Positions 1-8,872 of a DNA stretch of 64,000 nt are shown here, piece after piece. The translations under genes were made by a program, and so were the position numbers. The stretch spans positions 1 through 64,000 of the forward strand of contig LJZQ01000009.1 in NCBI GenBank assembly GCA_001314845.1, written 5' to 3'. Position 1 is the first letter of the stretch. The number at the start of each line of letters is the position of its first letter. Source of the stretch: Marinobacter excellens HL-55 (GTDB taxonomy: Bacteria; Pseudomonadota; Gammaproteobacteria; Pseudomonadales; Oleiphilaceae). The notes under the pieces are model-generated. The model made no database searches, was not told where the DNA came from, and saw only the letters and a list, made by a program, of their open reading frames with translations.

Positions 1-972
1 GAAGAGATTCACTGCGACCAGTACGGACGAGTGAAAGTAAGATTCCCCTGGGACCGCTACTCTAAGAACGACGAACACAGCAGCGCCTGGCTACGCGTCG
101 CCCAGGGCTGGGCCGGCGGCCAGTACGGCTTTATGGCCCTGCCCAGAATTGGCAACGAAGTGATCGTCAGCTTCCTGGACGGCGACCCGGACCAGCCGAT
201 CATTACCGGAAGAACCTACCACGCCACCAACACACCGCCGTACGCGCTGCCGGAGCACAAAACCCGGACCACATTAAAAACCAAAACCCACAAGGGTGAG
301 GGTAGCAACGAACTGCGCTTTGAAGACGAAGCGGACCAGGAACAGATCTACGTCCACGCCCAGAAAGACCTCGACCTGCTCACCGAAAACAACCGCACCG
401 AAGTCATCAAGAACGACAGTCACCTGACGGTGGAGAACAACCGTTTCAGCCACACCAAAGGCAACAGCCACCACACCGTGGACGGCGAGAAGCGTGAACA
501 AACCGGCAAAGACCATAGCTTCAATGTAACCGGTACTCTGCACCTCAAAGCAGGCACCGCCTGGCTCAGTGACTCGGGCACCGAACTGCACATCAAAGCT
601 GGCCAGAAAGCGGTGATCGAAGCCGGTGCCGAAATCACCCTGAAAGCCGGTGGCAGCTTCGTAAAGATCGACCCCAGCGGCGTGGCCTTGGGTGGTGCGA
701 GCATCAAGATGAACGCCGGTGGCGCTGGTGGAAAGGGCAGTGGACAGAAGGTGCCGGTGCCGGAGATGCCAGGGTTGGTGACGGCTGCGGGTGGCGTTGT
801 GGCGCCGGTGGCGTTGGCGGAAATGAAAGTAAGCCCGGTAGGAAGTCCAGATGAAACCATCGCACTGTTGGAATTAGCTGCCATAGAGGATATGGCTGTG
901 GTCGACAAATGCATGAAACAGCTTGATGGTAGCTGCCCTATTGAACATTGCCCATGTAGAGGAATGGCTTAA
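1..972 (+). CDS. vgrG: Type VI secretion spike protein VgrG, C-terminal part (gene starts before the window)
   Basis: This is the trimeric spike that caps the T6SS Hcp tube and carries effectors into target cells. The reading frame is open from base 1, so the N-terminal gp27-like part lies outside. The visible part begins in the gp5-like OB fold ([12 protein letters not shown], then [20 protein letters not shown], the classic VgrG signature). It continues into the repetitive beta-helical needle, with alternating short strands ([46 protein letters not shown]). After the needle, about residues 235-320, is a Pro/Ala-rich linker and a cysteine-rich tail ([18 protein letters not shown]), probably an effector or adaptor docking extension. 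The stop overlaps the next start (TAATG), so the DUF4123 gene is translationally coupled. The VgrG call is very sure; the role of the tail is inference. Confidence 0.95.
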   Translation, partial: EEIHCDQYGRVKVRFPWDRYSKNDEHSSAWLRVAQGWAGGQYGFMALPRIGNEVIVSFLDGDPDQPIITGRTYHATNTPPYALPEHKTRTTLKTKTHKGEGSNELRFEDEADQEQIYVHAQKDLDLLTENNRTEVIKNDSHLTVENNRFSHTKGNSHHTVDGEKREQTGKDHSFNVTGTLHLKAGTAWLSDSGTELHIKAGQKAVIEAGAEITLKAGGSFVKIDPSGVALGGASIKMNAGGAGGKGSGQKVPVPEMPGLVTAAGGVVAPVALAEMKVSPVGSPDETIALLELAAIEDMAVVDKCMKQLDGSCPIEHCPCRGMA

Positions 973-1589
973 TGATTGGGTCAGAAGACTCTGAGCTGCG
1001 AGTCAATGACGGCAGTGTGTTTGATCGAAAGCTTCAATGGTTCGCTATTCTTGAGGGAGCGCATCCAAATTATGACACTCGCGCGCTTATTTATAGGCAC
1101 ATCTCGGTGCCGGAATGGGCACCTGTTTATCAAGCTCCAGAGTATTCCGCTTTGGTCAGGGTCAGCCCAATATTGTTGAAGTTGGCCGACCCACAAGATT
1201 GGCACAGGACATGGACGTTACTTTTTCCTGAGCTTTCTGGTTCGTATCTGGCAAGTGAGAAAAACTTGGAATGTGTGGCGGAGCACCTCCAAACCATGGT
1301 CTCGGTCGGTTTTGAAAAGGGAGAATCTATTTTCCGGTTTCACGATTCCTGGATCATGAGTTCGCTATACCCTACGTTGAGCGAGTCAGACAGGGACAGA
1401 CTTCATGGTCCAATCGAAAAGTGGCTATGGCTTCGAGGGAACCGCTTTGAGGAGAGTGAAGATAGGAGCTCAATTTCAACGGAGGGATACCCGTTGGAAG
1501 CCGGGTGGCTGACCTTGGACGGGGAAATGCAGGAAGCAATCTACGCAGGAATTGTCGCCAAACGGACGTGGAAGGAGACTCAAAAATGA
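972..1589 (+). CDS. DUF4123 domain protein, T6SS effector adaptor/chaperone
   Basis: A 205-residue protein of the DUF4123 (Tap/TEC) family, whose members load a cargo effector onto a cognate VgrG. Features typical of the family are the early FAILEGAHP segment, the LLKLADPQDW stretch, and the late FRFHDSWIMSSLYPTL segment followed by a W-rich end (KWLWLRG). It starts on the A of the VgrG stop (TAATG) and its own stop overlaps the start of the downstream effector (ATGA). VgrG, adaptor and effector are therefore coupled in the order expected for a cargo module. Codon use is more AT-rich than in the neighbouring vgrG, as is common for exchanged T6SS cargo cassettes. The family call is confident; its specificity for this VgrG and this effector is inferred from position. 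Confidence 0.88.
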   Translation: MIGSEDSELRVNDGSVFDRKLQWFAILEGAHPNYDTRALIYRHISVPEWAPVYQAPEYSALVRVSPILLKLADPQDWHRTWTLLFPELSGSYLASEKNLECVAEHLQTMVSVGFEKGESIFRFHDSWIMSSLYPTLSESDRDRLHGPIEKWLWLRGNRFEESEDRSSISTEGYPLEAGWLTLDGEMQEAIYAGIVAKRTWKETQK

Positions 1590-4500
1590 CGGAATCATGT
1601 ATTTCAGCCGGTTCACCATGTAAAGAACCCGATAGGCTCTATGTAGAGGTAGCCGGGGCCAATATTCATGAAGGATATGGGTTGTTCTTGGAAAAGGATG
1701 GTCAGCCTGTCAGCAAGTTGACTATGGAGCAAAAAGAAAACCATCAGCTCTATCAGTGTGACTATGTTGTCAGCCTTGGGGACGCTCGACGTCACACTCT
1801 GACATTGACGGTTGATTGTTTGCAGGGCGCGCCCCTGCGCTTTCCTTTACAAGATAAGCCAAGCGCAACCCGATTGTCACCTCGCATTCAGCCCAACCTA
1901 CTGTTTCCTGTTTATCCTCTCGCGCGCTTACCTAGGGTACAAACAGAGCCTGGACATGCCCTTTTACGCACCGGTTATTTGTATGTCTTCTGGAAGGGTG
2001 TTCTGTGGCGGGAGCTCAAAACGGATGAAAGTGGCAAACTGCAGGATATCGACTTGGCCCATTGGCGTAACCTGGCCAAGGGCGAGGCCCCTTCCGACCT
2101 GAGCAGGCGTGAGGCAGTGGGGGTGGCATTGGATACTCTTTGGGTACCGGCCCGTTTTGAGGAAATTGCGGGCGCAAAATGGACTATCGATGATGTTGAG
2201 CTGGCTTGGTCAGAGCAACAGTGGAGTTGGGAGTATATTGAGTCTCTCGAGTCCGGTAGGGATGTGATTAGTTTGCCGGGTGAGTTTCGCGAGATTACCG
2301 GCATACCGGTTTACGGCAAGGATCGGTTACTTGAGAATGCGGCACTTGAAAAGCGCCGCGGCCGTTGCGATAGCCTTTCCAGGCTAAAGAGCTATCGATT
2401 CCCGGAACGGTTTGGAGTCGACGCGCTAGGAAATAACGATTGGGTGCCGGTGGCCAAGCTAGCGCCATCTCGCAAGCGTAACTTGTCTTTGGAGTTCGAT
2501 GCATCCGATCCATTTTTGGTCACACAAGCGCTAGATGGTAACGGCCTGGAGTCCGATGGTAACTGCATTCTGCACAGCTTGAAGACCGAGCTGGAGCGTC
2601 TGGAAGGGCACGTTTGCAAGGCGAATGAGGTGGCGGATTTCGCGCAAGGTTTATTTCGCGTAATCGACCAAACTTTGGGTAAAGAGTGGACAGAACGCAC
2701 CGGCGGCAGCGACCAGTCAAATATATTCTCATTGGATAGGGAAGGAAATGCCGAACAAGCCCGGCAGACTCTATTGAATACCGTTAACGAGCGCTTGCAA
2801 GCCGCACCTCATGAGGATGATCAGCTGGCACCACTTAGAGAGCGAGCAATCGCGGCCGTCCCCTTGCGAGACGACCTGTATGAACTTGGTTGGTTGACCA
2901 ATCAGTCCAGCCTGCGACTAAACCTGCTGTCCGCGATAGTTGAATCCACCCAAGAGCACCCGCACTTTAAAAGTGCAATGCTTCTGCACGCGTCACTGTT
3001 CGATAAGAAATCTTGGGAGCGGGGGCCGTTCGACGACTATTGCAGCGACGTCAATATGGCTGAACTTGACGAAGCACTTCGGAAGAGCGACCGGGAAGCC
3101 TGCCGTAAGGCATACTATGAATTGCAGGATCGGAGAGTCCGACTTTTACAGACGAGCGCTTTTTACTCGTTTAATGACCTGTTCGCACTCAACGATGCGC
3201 ATTACCTGACGGCATTTGCAACGTTGAATCTCGTCATGACGAACCTGGATACATCGGTATTCACGTTCGACTCGCTTGCCGGGAAGACCGCCAGGGACGA
3301 TGAGGCCTACCGAGATCGGATTGGGAGCAGGTTAATTACAGAGCTTGCCGAGAGCAAGGTTGGGCTGTGTGAGTACTTGAAGAATGACGACTGCCCGATC
3401 CCGTTGGACAGGGAACTGACTGAGCCCCTGCCGGAGGTTGCCAACGATGGTTCCGGAAAATTGCGTCCCGCCCTGTTACAGCATTTGTCTCGTACGTCTC
3501 TGGAAGCCTCGGAAATACCTGAAGCTCTGCGTGAACAGTACGAGGTTTCCAAGGAGGAAAAACAATACATCGTTAGAAATATTGCTCGTCTCGGTGACTC
3601 TGAACTGATGCAGTGGACCCAGGCTTCCTATACAACGCTGGGCCAGTTAGTAGCCGACATAATCAGCGAGCTTTACGATAAAATTCAACGTGTAGTGCTC
3701 CAGTCAGTGTCTTCTGGTGAGTTGATGAAGTCTGCCTATCTGCTGGAAATGCCTGCCGGTCTCATGAAAGTAGGTAATCCTTTTATGCAGGGGTTGATAT
3801 TCAGGCCTAGCGGCTTGGTGGCATCAGTAGCAAATTCAGATCTGGAGGTGCTAGGGATGCGGTTGGGTACTCAGGGTACTGGTATCGCCCGCTTTTCCGA
3901 AGAAACCGTTGAGGCTGCGTTGAGGCAGGCTGGAGGAAGTTTCAGTCAGCTCCCTAACACGCAAACGGATTTCAGCCTAATCAGGCAATCCAACATGCGA
4001 TTGGTGGCCAGCGCCTTGCCTTTATCTGACCCCGCTCCAGAGATTCCGACCGGGAAGTTCAAGGCTGACCTGTTCTTAGCGAAGCCAGGCAGCCCTGCGG
4101 CAAAACTGTCCAGAGGATTTAAAGCGAAGGGAACTGGTGCCTTGATGCGTTATGCGCCGCCGGGGATGTTGGCTTTATTCGTTTGGAATACAAGCGTAGC
4201 GATCGAAGGTACTTTGGAAAGCTATAATGGCCAGAATTTAGATAGTAAGCTAAAAGGTGGGATGGCTATATTGTACGGTGCCTCCAACTTGCTTTATTGG
4301 TTGGGCCATATTATCGAAGCGTATAATTTACAGCAGAAGACAAAACTTGCTTGGCTTACGAATGTTATCTTGGACGTTGAAAAGTTAGATAGCCCAGCAA
4401 TTAAAAGCTTGGCGAGGACTTTGTTTGTCGAAAGGTGGATTTCCCTAGCGAAAATAGCAGGCCGATTTGGTGCGCTTCTGGAAGTTGTATTGTCTGTCTG

Positions 4501-5275
4501 GAACGGTATTGATCGGCTTAGGGCCAACGACCACGATGCTGCTGCGGGGTATTTTGTGGCCGCGGCCGGATTTCTGGTGTTTGCGTTATCCTCTACAGTC
4601 GCTCCAATGTTAGGGCTTGCGGTATTCATGGGGCCATTGGTGGCCTTCGTCGCCCTGTTCGTGGCTCTGGGGGGGTTGCTATGGGCGGTATTTAGGACAG
4701 ACGACGACCTGGAAACCTGGATCAAGAACGGTCCTTTTGGATCGCCGGAACCTGCGTCGGGATACCAGCACCTACATGACAATCCGGACGACGCGTTCCA
4801 GTTCCTGGTGGGTGCCCTGTTCCCAGTCAGGGGTGTGAATCGCGATCTGTCTCATTTTGAAGCTGCAGGTTTGCTCTCCGAGGAAGAAAAGATCTGGATG
4901 CGTACCAATAACCGGCAGGATGGTCATGTGTTGGCCGTAGACTCCGCTGCTTTCATTCTAATGGGAGATCCTAAAGAACAATTCAAAGCTCATTTCTGGC
5001 AGCATCCCCATCGAACTCGTAACAGCAAAGCGAAAATAGAGCCTGAGTATGTCTATTACGACGCCAAGAACTTTTCCCTTCGCTTTCACTTCCCCAAAAG
5101 ACGAGCGGTCATGATGGGGCGCAGATCCATAGGTTTCAGGAGCTACACCGGCTACGTCCAAATGGTTCTGAATAACGGTGGTCTGTTGCCTGTGACTGAA
5201 CTGGATGGACCGTTGGCAGATGGAATGCCGGAGCCAGAATTCCGGGGTAATAGTGTGCGATGGCTGGAAGTCTGA
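1586..5275 (+). CDS. VasX-like T6SS effector (VasX N-terminal region, membrane-active C-terminus)
   Basis: A 1,229-residue effector of the VasX / BTH_I2691 type. The N-terminal 150 residues carry the VasX N-terminal signature (LYVEVAGANIHEGYGLFLE, then LLRTGYLYVFWKGVLWREL). A long helical middle follows. From about residue 850 to 1040 there are several hydrophobic helices, including a strong pair ending in LGLAVFMGPLVAFVALFVAL, as expected of colicin-like pore formers. A soluble tail of about 190 residues ends the protein. The frame is open further upstream, but the ATG at 1586 is chosen because it overlaps the DUF4123 stop (ATGA) and is preceded by GGAGA. VasX of Vibrio cholerae disrupts target inner membranes; the same action here is an inference from family and topology. 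The gene is noticeably AT-richer than flanking chromosome. Confidence 0.87.
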   Translation: MTESCISAGSPCKEPDRLYVEVAGANIHEGYGLFLEKDGQPVSKLTMEQKENHQLYQCDYVVSLGDARRHTLTLTVDCLQGAPLRFPLQDKPSATRLSPRIQPNLLFPVYPLARLPRVQTEPGHALLRTGYLYVFWKGVLWRELKTDESGKLQDIDLAHWRNLAKGEAPSDLSRREAVGVALDTLWVPARFEEIAGAKWTIDDVELAWSEQQWSWEYIESLESGRDVISLPGEFREITGIPVYGKDRLLENAALEKRRGRCDSLSRLKSYRFPERFGVDALGNNDWVPVAKLAPSRKRNLSLEFDASDPFLVTQALDGNGLESDGNCILHSLKTELERLEGHVCKANEVADFAQGLFRVIDQTLGKEWTERTGGSDQSNIFSLDREGNAEQARQTLLNTVNERLQAAPHEDDQLAPLRERAIAAVPLRDDLYELGWLTNQSSLRLNLLSAIVESTQEHPHFKSAMLLHASLFDKKSWERGPFDDYCSDVNMAELDEALRKSDREACRKAYYELQDRRVRLLQTSAFYSFNDLFALNDAHYLTAFATLNLVMTNLDTSVFTFDSLAGKTARDDEAYRDRIGSRLITELAESKVGLCEYLKNDDCPIPLDRELTEPLPEVANDGSGKLRPALLQHLSRTSLEASEIPEALREQYEVSKEEKQYIVRNIARLGDSELMQWTQASYTTLGQLVADIISELYDKIQRVVLQSVSSGELMKSAYLLEMPAGLMKVGNPFMQGLIFRPSGLVASVANSDLEVLGMRLGTQGTGIARFSEETVEAALRQAGGSFSQLPNTQTDFSLIRQSNMRLVASALPLSDPAPEIPTGKFKADLFLAKPGSPAAKLSRGFKAKGTGALMRYAPPGMLALFVWNTSVAIEGTLESYNGQNLDSKLKGGMAILYGASNLLYWLGHIIEAYNLQQKTKLAWLTNVILDVEKLDSPAIKSLARTLFVERWISLAKIAGRFGALLEVVLSVWNGIDRLRANDHDAAAGYFVAAAGFLVFALSSTVAPMLGLAVFMGPLVAFVALFVALGGLLWAVFRTDDDLETWIKNGPFGSPEPASGYQHLHDNPDDAFQFLVGALFPVRGVNRDLSHFEAAGLLSEEEKIWMRTNNRQDGHVLAVDSAAFILMGDPKEQFKAHFWQHPHRTRNSKAKIEPEYVYYDAKNFSLRFHFPKRRAVMMGRRSIGFRSYTGYVQMVLNNGGLLPVTELDGPLADGMPEPEFRGNSVRWLEV

Positions 5276-5285
5276 GGGTCTCGAT

Positions 5286-6296
5286 ATGACAGATGCATAC
5301 AGTGACAATGCCTATCGCGCAGATCGGATACCCACTCTGCCACCGGGGGGGCACGCCAAAATGGATCGGGCTTTCCAACGTTTGCCTTGGGGACATTACC
5401 AGAGTCCGGTTGTACCCAGCACTCTGAAAGCTCAGTTAGCTTATGCTCGGTCGTTCACGAATAAACAGGATTGTGAGGACGGCTTCCCATGGAGTGAATC
5501 CGTTTTCATCATCGGCAAGGGCTTTCTCAATTGGCTCCAAGGCACACTACACATGTTGTACCTATGTGCTTGGTTTGGACTGTATTTGGCACTGTTGCCA
5601 TTTTTCGTGGGGGTTATCGGGACCTTCACCCACAATCCTAGCATGGAAGGTGTAGTTATCCTTCTTGAGACAACGTTGTATATGTATTTGCCAATCATAC
5701 TTTGCTTTCTAATAGGCAAATATGGTCGCTTACTTTTAGTTCAACACAACGAAAAACGTCTACGTTCCAATCCAACGGGTCTTTATCGCCGGGAGGGATT
5801 GGTACGAGTTAAACGGAAGAGCGATGTGTTCGAAGCCCCGTTCATCGAGTTTGATGCCTACCGTATGCACACCCCATCTGGTCGTGGGGGCCATTACTAC
5901 AACCTGATGTTGCAGCACCGGTACAGCAACACCCAGTTGTGGATGAAGGGGCTGGTGACCGATTCCATGAATCCCAAGGATATCAACGCATATTGGAGCA
6001 TGATTCAGCAGTTCATGGATGTATCTGGGCCTTTGCCCGACGTGCCCATTTTCGAGCCTTTCCGCCACCGTGACCCGGTCTCCCAGGCTGCCGACCGGAA
6101 AAGTGGTCGAGATGCGTTTTTCTGGCGAAACATGACCAATGATCAATGGCGTGCGGAGCATGAGGATGATTACCAGCAACGAATGCAAGATGCTGACTTC
6201 AGCAAGCACGACTGCCAAGCTTGCATTCTGGATGCCCGCATTCAGGGGCGAGGTTTACCACTGCCTGATCAGCCGCGAGGCACTATACTGGCATAA
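5286..6296 (+). CDS. Membrane protein next to VasX-like effector (DUF6708-like), candidate immunity or accessory protein
   Basis: A 336-residue protein with a soluble N-terminus of about 80 residues and two hydrophobic segments at about residues 90-125 and 130-155. A long cytoplasmic or periplasmic domain follows (LVRVKRKSDVFEAPFIEFDA, then YNLMLQHRYSNTQLWMKGL). It resembles the DUF6708 proteins that sit beside VasX/BTH_I2691-type effectors, judged from memory of the family. The ATG at 5286 was preferred over in-frame codons that run into the end of the effector gene; it lies 10 bases after that gene's stop. Immediate downstream position and membrane topology fit an immunity protein that protects the inner membrane from a pore-forming toxin, but no known immunity motif is visible. 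An accessory role in effector delivery is the main alternative. Confidence 0.6.
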   Translation: MTDAYSDNAYRADRIPTLPPGGHAKMDRAFQRLPWGHYQSPVVPSTLKAQLAYARSFTNKQDCEDGFPWSESVFIIGKGFLNWLQGTLHMLYLCAWFGLYLALLPFFVGVIGTFTHNPSMEGVVILLETTLYMYLPIILCFLIGKYGRLLLVQHNEKRLRSNPTGLYRREGLVRVKRKSDVFEAPFIEFDAYRMHTPSGRGGHYYNLMLQHRYSNTQLWMKGLVTDSMNPKDINAYWSMIQQFMDVSGPLPDVPIFEPFRHRDPVSQAADRKSGRDAFFWRNMTNDQWRAEHEDDYQQRMQDADFSKHDCQACILDARIQGRGLPLPDQPRGTILA

Positions 6297-6569
6297 CAAT
6301 CTGTATCCAGAGCTCAGTTCAGACCCAGCGACAACCTACTGTAAAATTGATTTCAATTTCCGTGGAGTTGCTTTTAGAGTCGTTACAAGGATATCTTCAA
6401 AAGCCTCTGTGAAGCGCGAGAAAGCGGTCAGTTTGTTTTGTGGAATCGCTCTCAACATTGAGCACCAGTAGACGCATTTTATGGCCAGAGCAAGGCGACC
6501 AAACACTTGCTCGGGTAAACTGGCAGTATCATAAGTGGTCACAAGTATCTGCGGAAAAGGACTTCAGTT
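6297..6569. other. Gene-free stretch downstream of the T6SS cargo cassette
   Basis: There is no convincing gene in these 273 bases. The composition is AT-rich like the cassette. It contains a 16-base near-perfect palindrome at 6344-6359 (arms AAATTGA and TCAATTT with a two-base centre), which could be a regulator site. The sequence then returns to ordinary composition at the next gene. No clear terminator with a U-run was found. Confidence 0.4.
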
Positions 6570-7022
6570 TTGGCTTCCGAGCGTCTTCTATTTCTAGTTT
6601 TGCTATTAATAACCCCTCTCGCCCACGCCGCTGTCTACCAATGGACCGATGCCAACGGCCAAGTCCATTTCGGTGATCGGCCTCCAGCGCAGGTGCAATC
6701 CAACGAAGTTCGGGTAAACGCTGCTCCTGCTCAAGTGGACACAAGTGCCCGGGAACGCCATCAGAAAATGACCCAGTTTTTGAACCAGCAACAACAGGAA
6801 CGGGAAACACGCCAGGCAGATCAAGCCAAGTCTCGAGAGCAGGCGCAGAAGGCTGAGGCGACCTGCCAGAAGCTACGAGCGAGGCTCAAGAATATGGAGC
6901 GAATCTCCACCTTCTACAATCTTGATGAGAGTGGTGAGCGGGTGTTTGTGTCGGAGGAAGAGAACGAACAGATACGCGACCGGTTCCGGGAAAAAGTTCA
7001 AGAAGCGTGCAGCCAGGGGTAA
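6570..7022 (+). CDS. DUF4124 domain envelope protein
   Basis: A 150-residue exported protein. It has a cleavable signal peptide (LLFLVLLLITPLAHA, about residues 5-20) followed directly by the DUF4124 signature AVYQWTDANGQVHFGDRPPA. A charged, Gln/Glu-rich coiled-coil segment covers about residues 65-125. The start is a TTG at 6570 with AAAGGA at 6556-6561 and an 8-base spacer; no ATG gives an intact signal peptide. DUF4124 is a short beta-rich periplasmic module of unknown function common in gammaproteobacteria, often joined to coiled coils or peptidoglycan-acting domains. It probably acts in the periplasm; partner unknown. Confidence 0.8.
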   Translation: MASERLLFLVLLLITPLAHAAVYQWTDANGQVHFGDRPPAQVQSNEVRVNAAPAQVDTSARERHQKMTQFLNQQQQERETRQADQAKSREQAQKAEATCQKLRARLKNMERISTFYNLDESGERVFVSEEENEQIRDRFREKVQEACSQG

Positions 7023-7080
7023 CCCTGTTTGCACCTGTAATCATCAAATATCACCACAGTGTCATCACAAGGAGAAAACC

Positions 7081-7323
7081 ATGTCAGGAAGTCGCGATCA
7101 TCTGGAAATGTCTTTCATGTCAATCCAGTGCTTTACCGATGACGGCAAGCTCGATGCCGAAGAGCTCGGATCAATCGTTCGTATCGCCGAGCGCGACGGT
7201 GTGATTGATGAGAACGAAATCCGGGTACTTCGGAATATCATTTCCAGGATCAAACCGGAAGAGGTGGATGACGCCATGCGCCGCCGCTTGCAGGAGATTG
7301 AGCGCAAAATCAACGCAGCTTGA
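7081..7323 (+). CDS. Small acidic TerB-like / EF-hand-like protein
   Basis: An 80-residue soluble protein. AAGGAG at 7069-7074, six bases before the ATG at 7081, fixes the start; longer in-frame versions would overlap the gene before. It contains two similar units, TDDGKLDAEELGSI and ERDGVIDENEIRVL, each matching the DG-hydrophobic-D-x-x-E core seen in TerB-like helical bundles and in degenerate EF hands. The first calcium ligand of a canonical EF hand is absent in both, so metal binding is doubtful. The C-terminus is a charged helix. No experimentally known homologue is recognised. It probably forms a small helical bundle in the cytoplasm; function unknown. Confidence 0.72.
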   Translation: MSGSRDHLEMSFMSIQCFTDDGKLDAEELGSIVRIAERDGVIDENEIRVLRNIISRIKPEEVDDAMRRRLQEIERKINAA

Positions 7324-7330
7324 ATGACAG

Positions 7331-7345
7331 CCCCACTCAGTGGGG
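7331..7345. terminator. Short hairpin between convergent genes
   Basis: CCCCAC/GTGGGG stem of six base pairs with a three-base loop, eight bases after the TerB-like stop and before the convergent rhomboid gene. There is no proper U-run on either strand, so termination is only a suggestion from position. Confidence 0.35.
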
Positions 7346-7398
7346 AAGTTGGAAGCTTTACTGTTTTGACCAGCACGCAATGAGTACATGCGGCGGTA

Positions 7399-8493
7399 TT
7401 ACCGCCGCAAAACCGCCTCCGGCTGATTCAACAGCGCAATCAGCGGATTCTTCTTGAGCACGTAATCCCGCATCAGGTACCCCAACAACAGCCCCAGGGC
7501 AAAGCCGCCGAGGTGCGCGGCCCAGGCCACGCCACCTTGCGCGGTAAACATGCCGAACAGGTTGATCAGGCTCCAGATCAGGAAGTACCAGTGGGGGGCG
7601 AGTTTCTTCTGGTAGACGATGATCATGAAGCTGAGGCTGGCATGGCGGAACCACATCAGGTACAGCCCGAACAAGGCGGCGATAGAGCCGCTGGCGCCAA
7701 CCAGTAAAAGCGGTCCCTGGGCAGTATCAAACAGTAGAAGCTCTGCCAGCGCGGCCATCACGCCGGCGAACAGGTAGAGGGCCAGGAAGGCGCCGTGGCC
7801 GAGTGCGTCCTCCAGATTGTCGCCGATGATCCAGAGAAAATACATGTTGCCGACCAGGTGCATCAGTCCACCATGCACAAACTGGTAGGTCAGTAATTGC
7901 AGTACGAAGTGTGCTGGGCTCTGGGTGTCAGAATTCAGGCCCAGATTCATGAAAATCCATTCGTTGGCGGCGGGTGTAAGCAGGCCGGCTACAAAAATCA
8001 GGCTGCAAAGTACTACCAGTGTGCGGGTGACCCAGGGCGTGCGGTGGGGTTGAATGTTGTATTCCACAGGCATGGAGGTCAGGAACTGGAATAGCCAGGA
8101 CTTCCAGGTCACTTTCTGGTTCAGATCGGTTAGCGCCTGCTTTAGCTTCGGGGAGTGCATTACCTGGTCGATCTCGTGCTTGTCCAGCCAGACACCGTCG
8201 CACTCGGGGCAGCAATCAATTTCTGTGACGTAATGTTCCAGTAACTGGTAATGGACCATAGGCACATGGCAACGACGGCACTGTCGGTCGCTGGCTCGCA
8301 GGGCAGCACCGAGATGAAGTTCGTGGTCGTACTCATCAATGCAGTCGTGCTGATGCGCAATCGCCTGATTCAGGGCGCCATCTTCAAACCACAAGCCGTG
8401 GCACTGTCGGCAATCCAGTATCGAGGGGTTGCTGGTGGCAACCAGGCCGTCGGTGCGGCAGGCCGGGCAACGTTGGTGTCGTATTCTGGGCAT
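7399..8493 (-). CDS. Rhomboid intramembrane serine protease with two N-terminal zinc ribbons
   Basis: A 364-residue fusion. Residues 1-115 hold two TFIIB-like zinc ribbons: Cys9/Cys12 with Cys28/Cys31 (CRQCHGLWFEDG), and Cys72/Cys75 with Cys94-95/Cys98 (CCPECDGVWLDKHEID). The rhomboid domain follows from about residue 155, with the HGGLMHLVGN motif at 207-216, catalytic Ser268 in GASGS and catalytic His327 in AAHLGG, so all active-site elements are intact. Rhomboids cleave transmembrane substrates within the membrane; the ribbons should face the cytoplasm. It is the last gene of the leftward DUF2170-PspA cluster, 29 bases after the small hypothetical gene. AAAGGA precedes the ATG. The substrate is unknown; a membrane-stress protein is a reasonable guess from context. 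Confidence 0.93.
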   Translation of the reverse strand: MPRIRHQRCPACRTDGLVATSNPSILDCRQCHGLWFEDGALNQAIAHQHDCIDEYDHELHLGAALRASDRQCRRCHVPMVHYQLLEHYVTEIDCCPECDGVWLDKHEIDQVMHSPKLKQALTDLNQKVTWKSWLFQFLTSMPVEYNIQPHRTPWVTRTLVVLCSLIFVAGLLTPAANEWIFMNLGLNSDTQSPAHFVLQLLTYQFVHGGLMHLVGNMYFLWIIGDNLEDALGHGAFLALYLFAGVMAALAELLLFDTAQGPLLLVGASGSIAALFGLYLMWFRHASLSFMIIVYQKKLAPHWYFLIWSLINLFGMFTAQGGVAWAAHLGGFALGLLLGYLMRDYVLKKNPLIALLNQPEAVLRR

Positions 8494-8522
8494 TTGGTCC
8501 TTTCCATGGAGTTCTCCGGCGG

Positions 8523-8855
8523 CTAGTGGCCGGAGTCGGTCAGATAATTCCTGGCAAATCCCTGTAACTCTTCTGCCACCCGATGGCGGATAGCAGCTCG
8601 ATCCTGCGGATCAAGGCGGTATTTCTGTGCCAGCAGTTCAAAGTCTTCGTCTTTCAGGGTTACCGTCAGCCGAGGCCTGGCTCTGGCTCTTCGGTAAGGC
8701 AGTTGCAGAACCTTCCGCACCATGTCGGCCGTGCTCATGTCCTGCAACGCCGCTGATACCCGGAAGGCGCGCTGGATGTCGTTGGAGAGATCAAAGGCCA
8801 GTTGCACCGCCTGAACCGCTTGCTCTTCTTTTGACCAGTCCGGTTTCTTTGCCAT
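8523..8855 (-). CDS. Small basic hypothetical protein in the PspA cluster
   Basis: A 110-residue soluble, charged protein with no recognised domain. A helical N-terminal half (EEQAVQAVQLAFDLSNDIQRAFRVSAA) is followed by a basic stretch, YRRARARPRLTVTLKDEDF. That stretch looks like the strand-helix start of a ribbon-helix-helix DNA-binding fold, so a regulator is possible. The ATG at 8855 (AGG eight bases upstream) is preferred over one nine codons earlier at 8882, which has no ribosome site and lies in the loop of a GC-rich hairpin. It sits between the PspA-like gene and the rhomboid on the same strand and is probably co-transcribed with both. Confidence 0.62.
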   Translation of the reverse strand: MAKKPDWSKEEQAVQAVQLAFDLSNDIQRAFRVSAALQDMSTADMVRKVLQLPYRRARARPRLTVTLKDEDFELLAQKYRLDPQDRAAIRHRVAEELQGFARNYLTDSGH

Positions 8856-8872
8856 TGGCTTAGCCTGGATAG

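Noticed and set aside
1505..1585. In-frame N-terminal extension of the VasX-like effector
   Set aside because: It lies entirely within the DUF4123 gene, and its residues do not match the family start; the ATGA overlap at 1586 explains initiation.
7390..7408. GCGGCGGT/ACCGCCGC hairpin over the rhomboid stop codon
   Set aside because: Only a three-base loop, no U-run in either direction, and the arms are largely coding; probably chance in GC-rich sequence.
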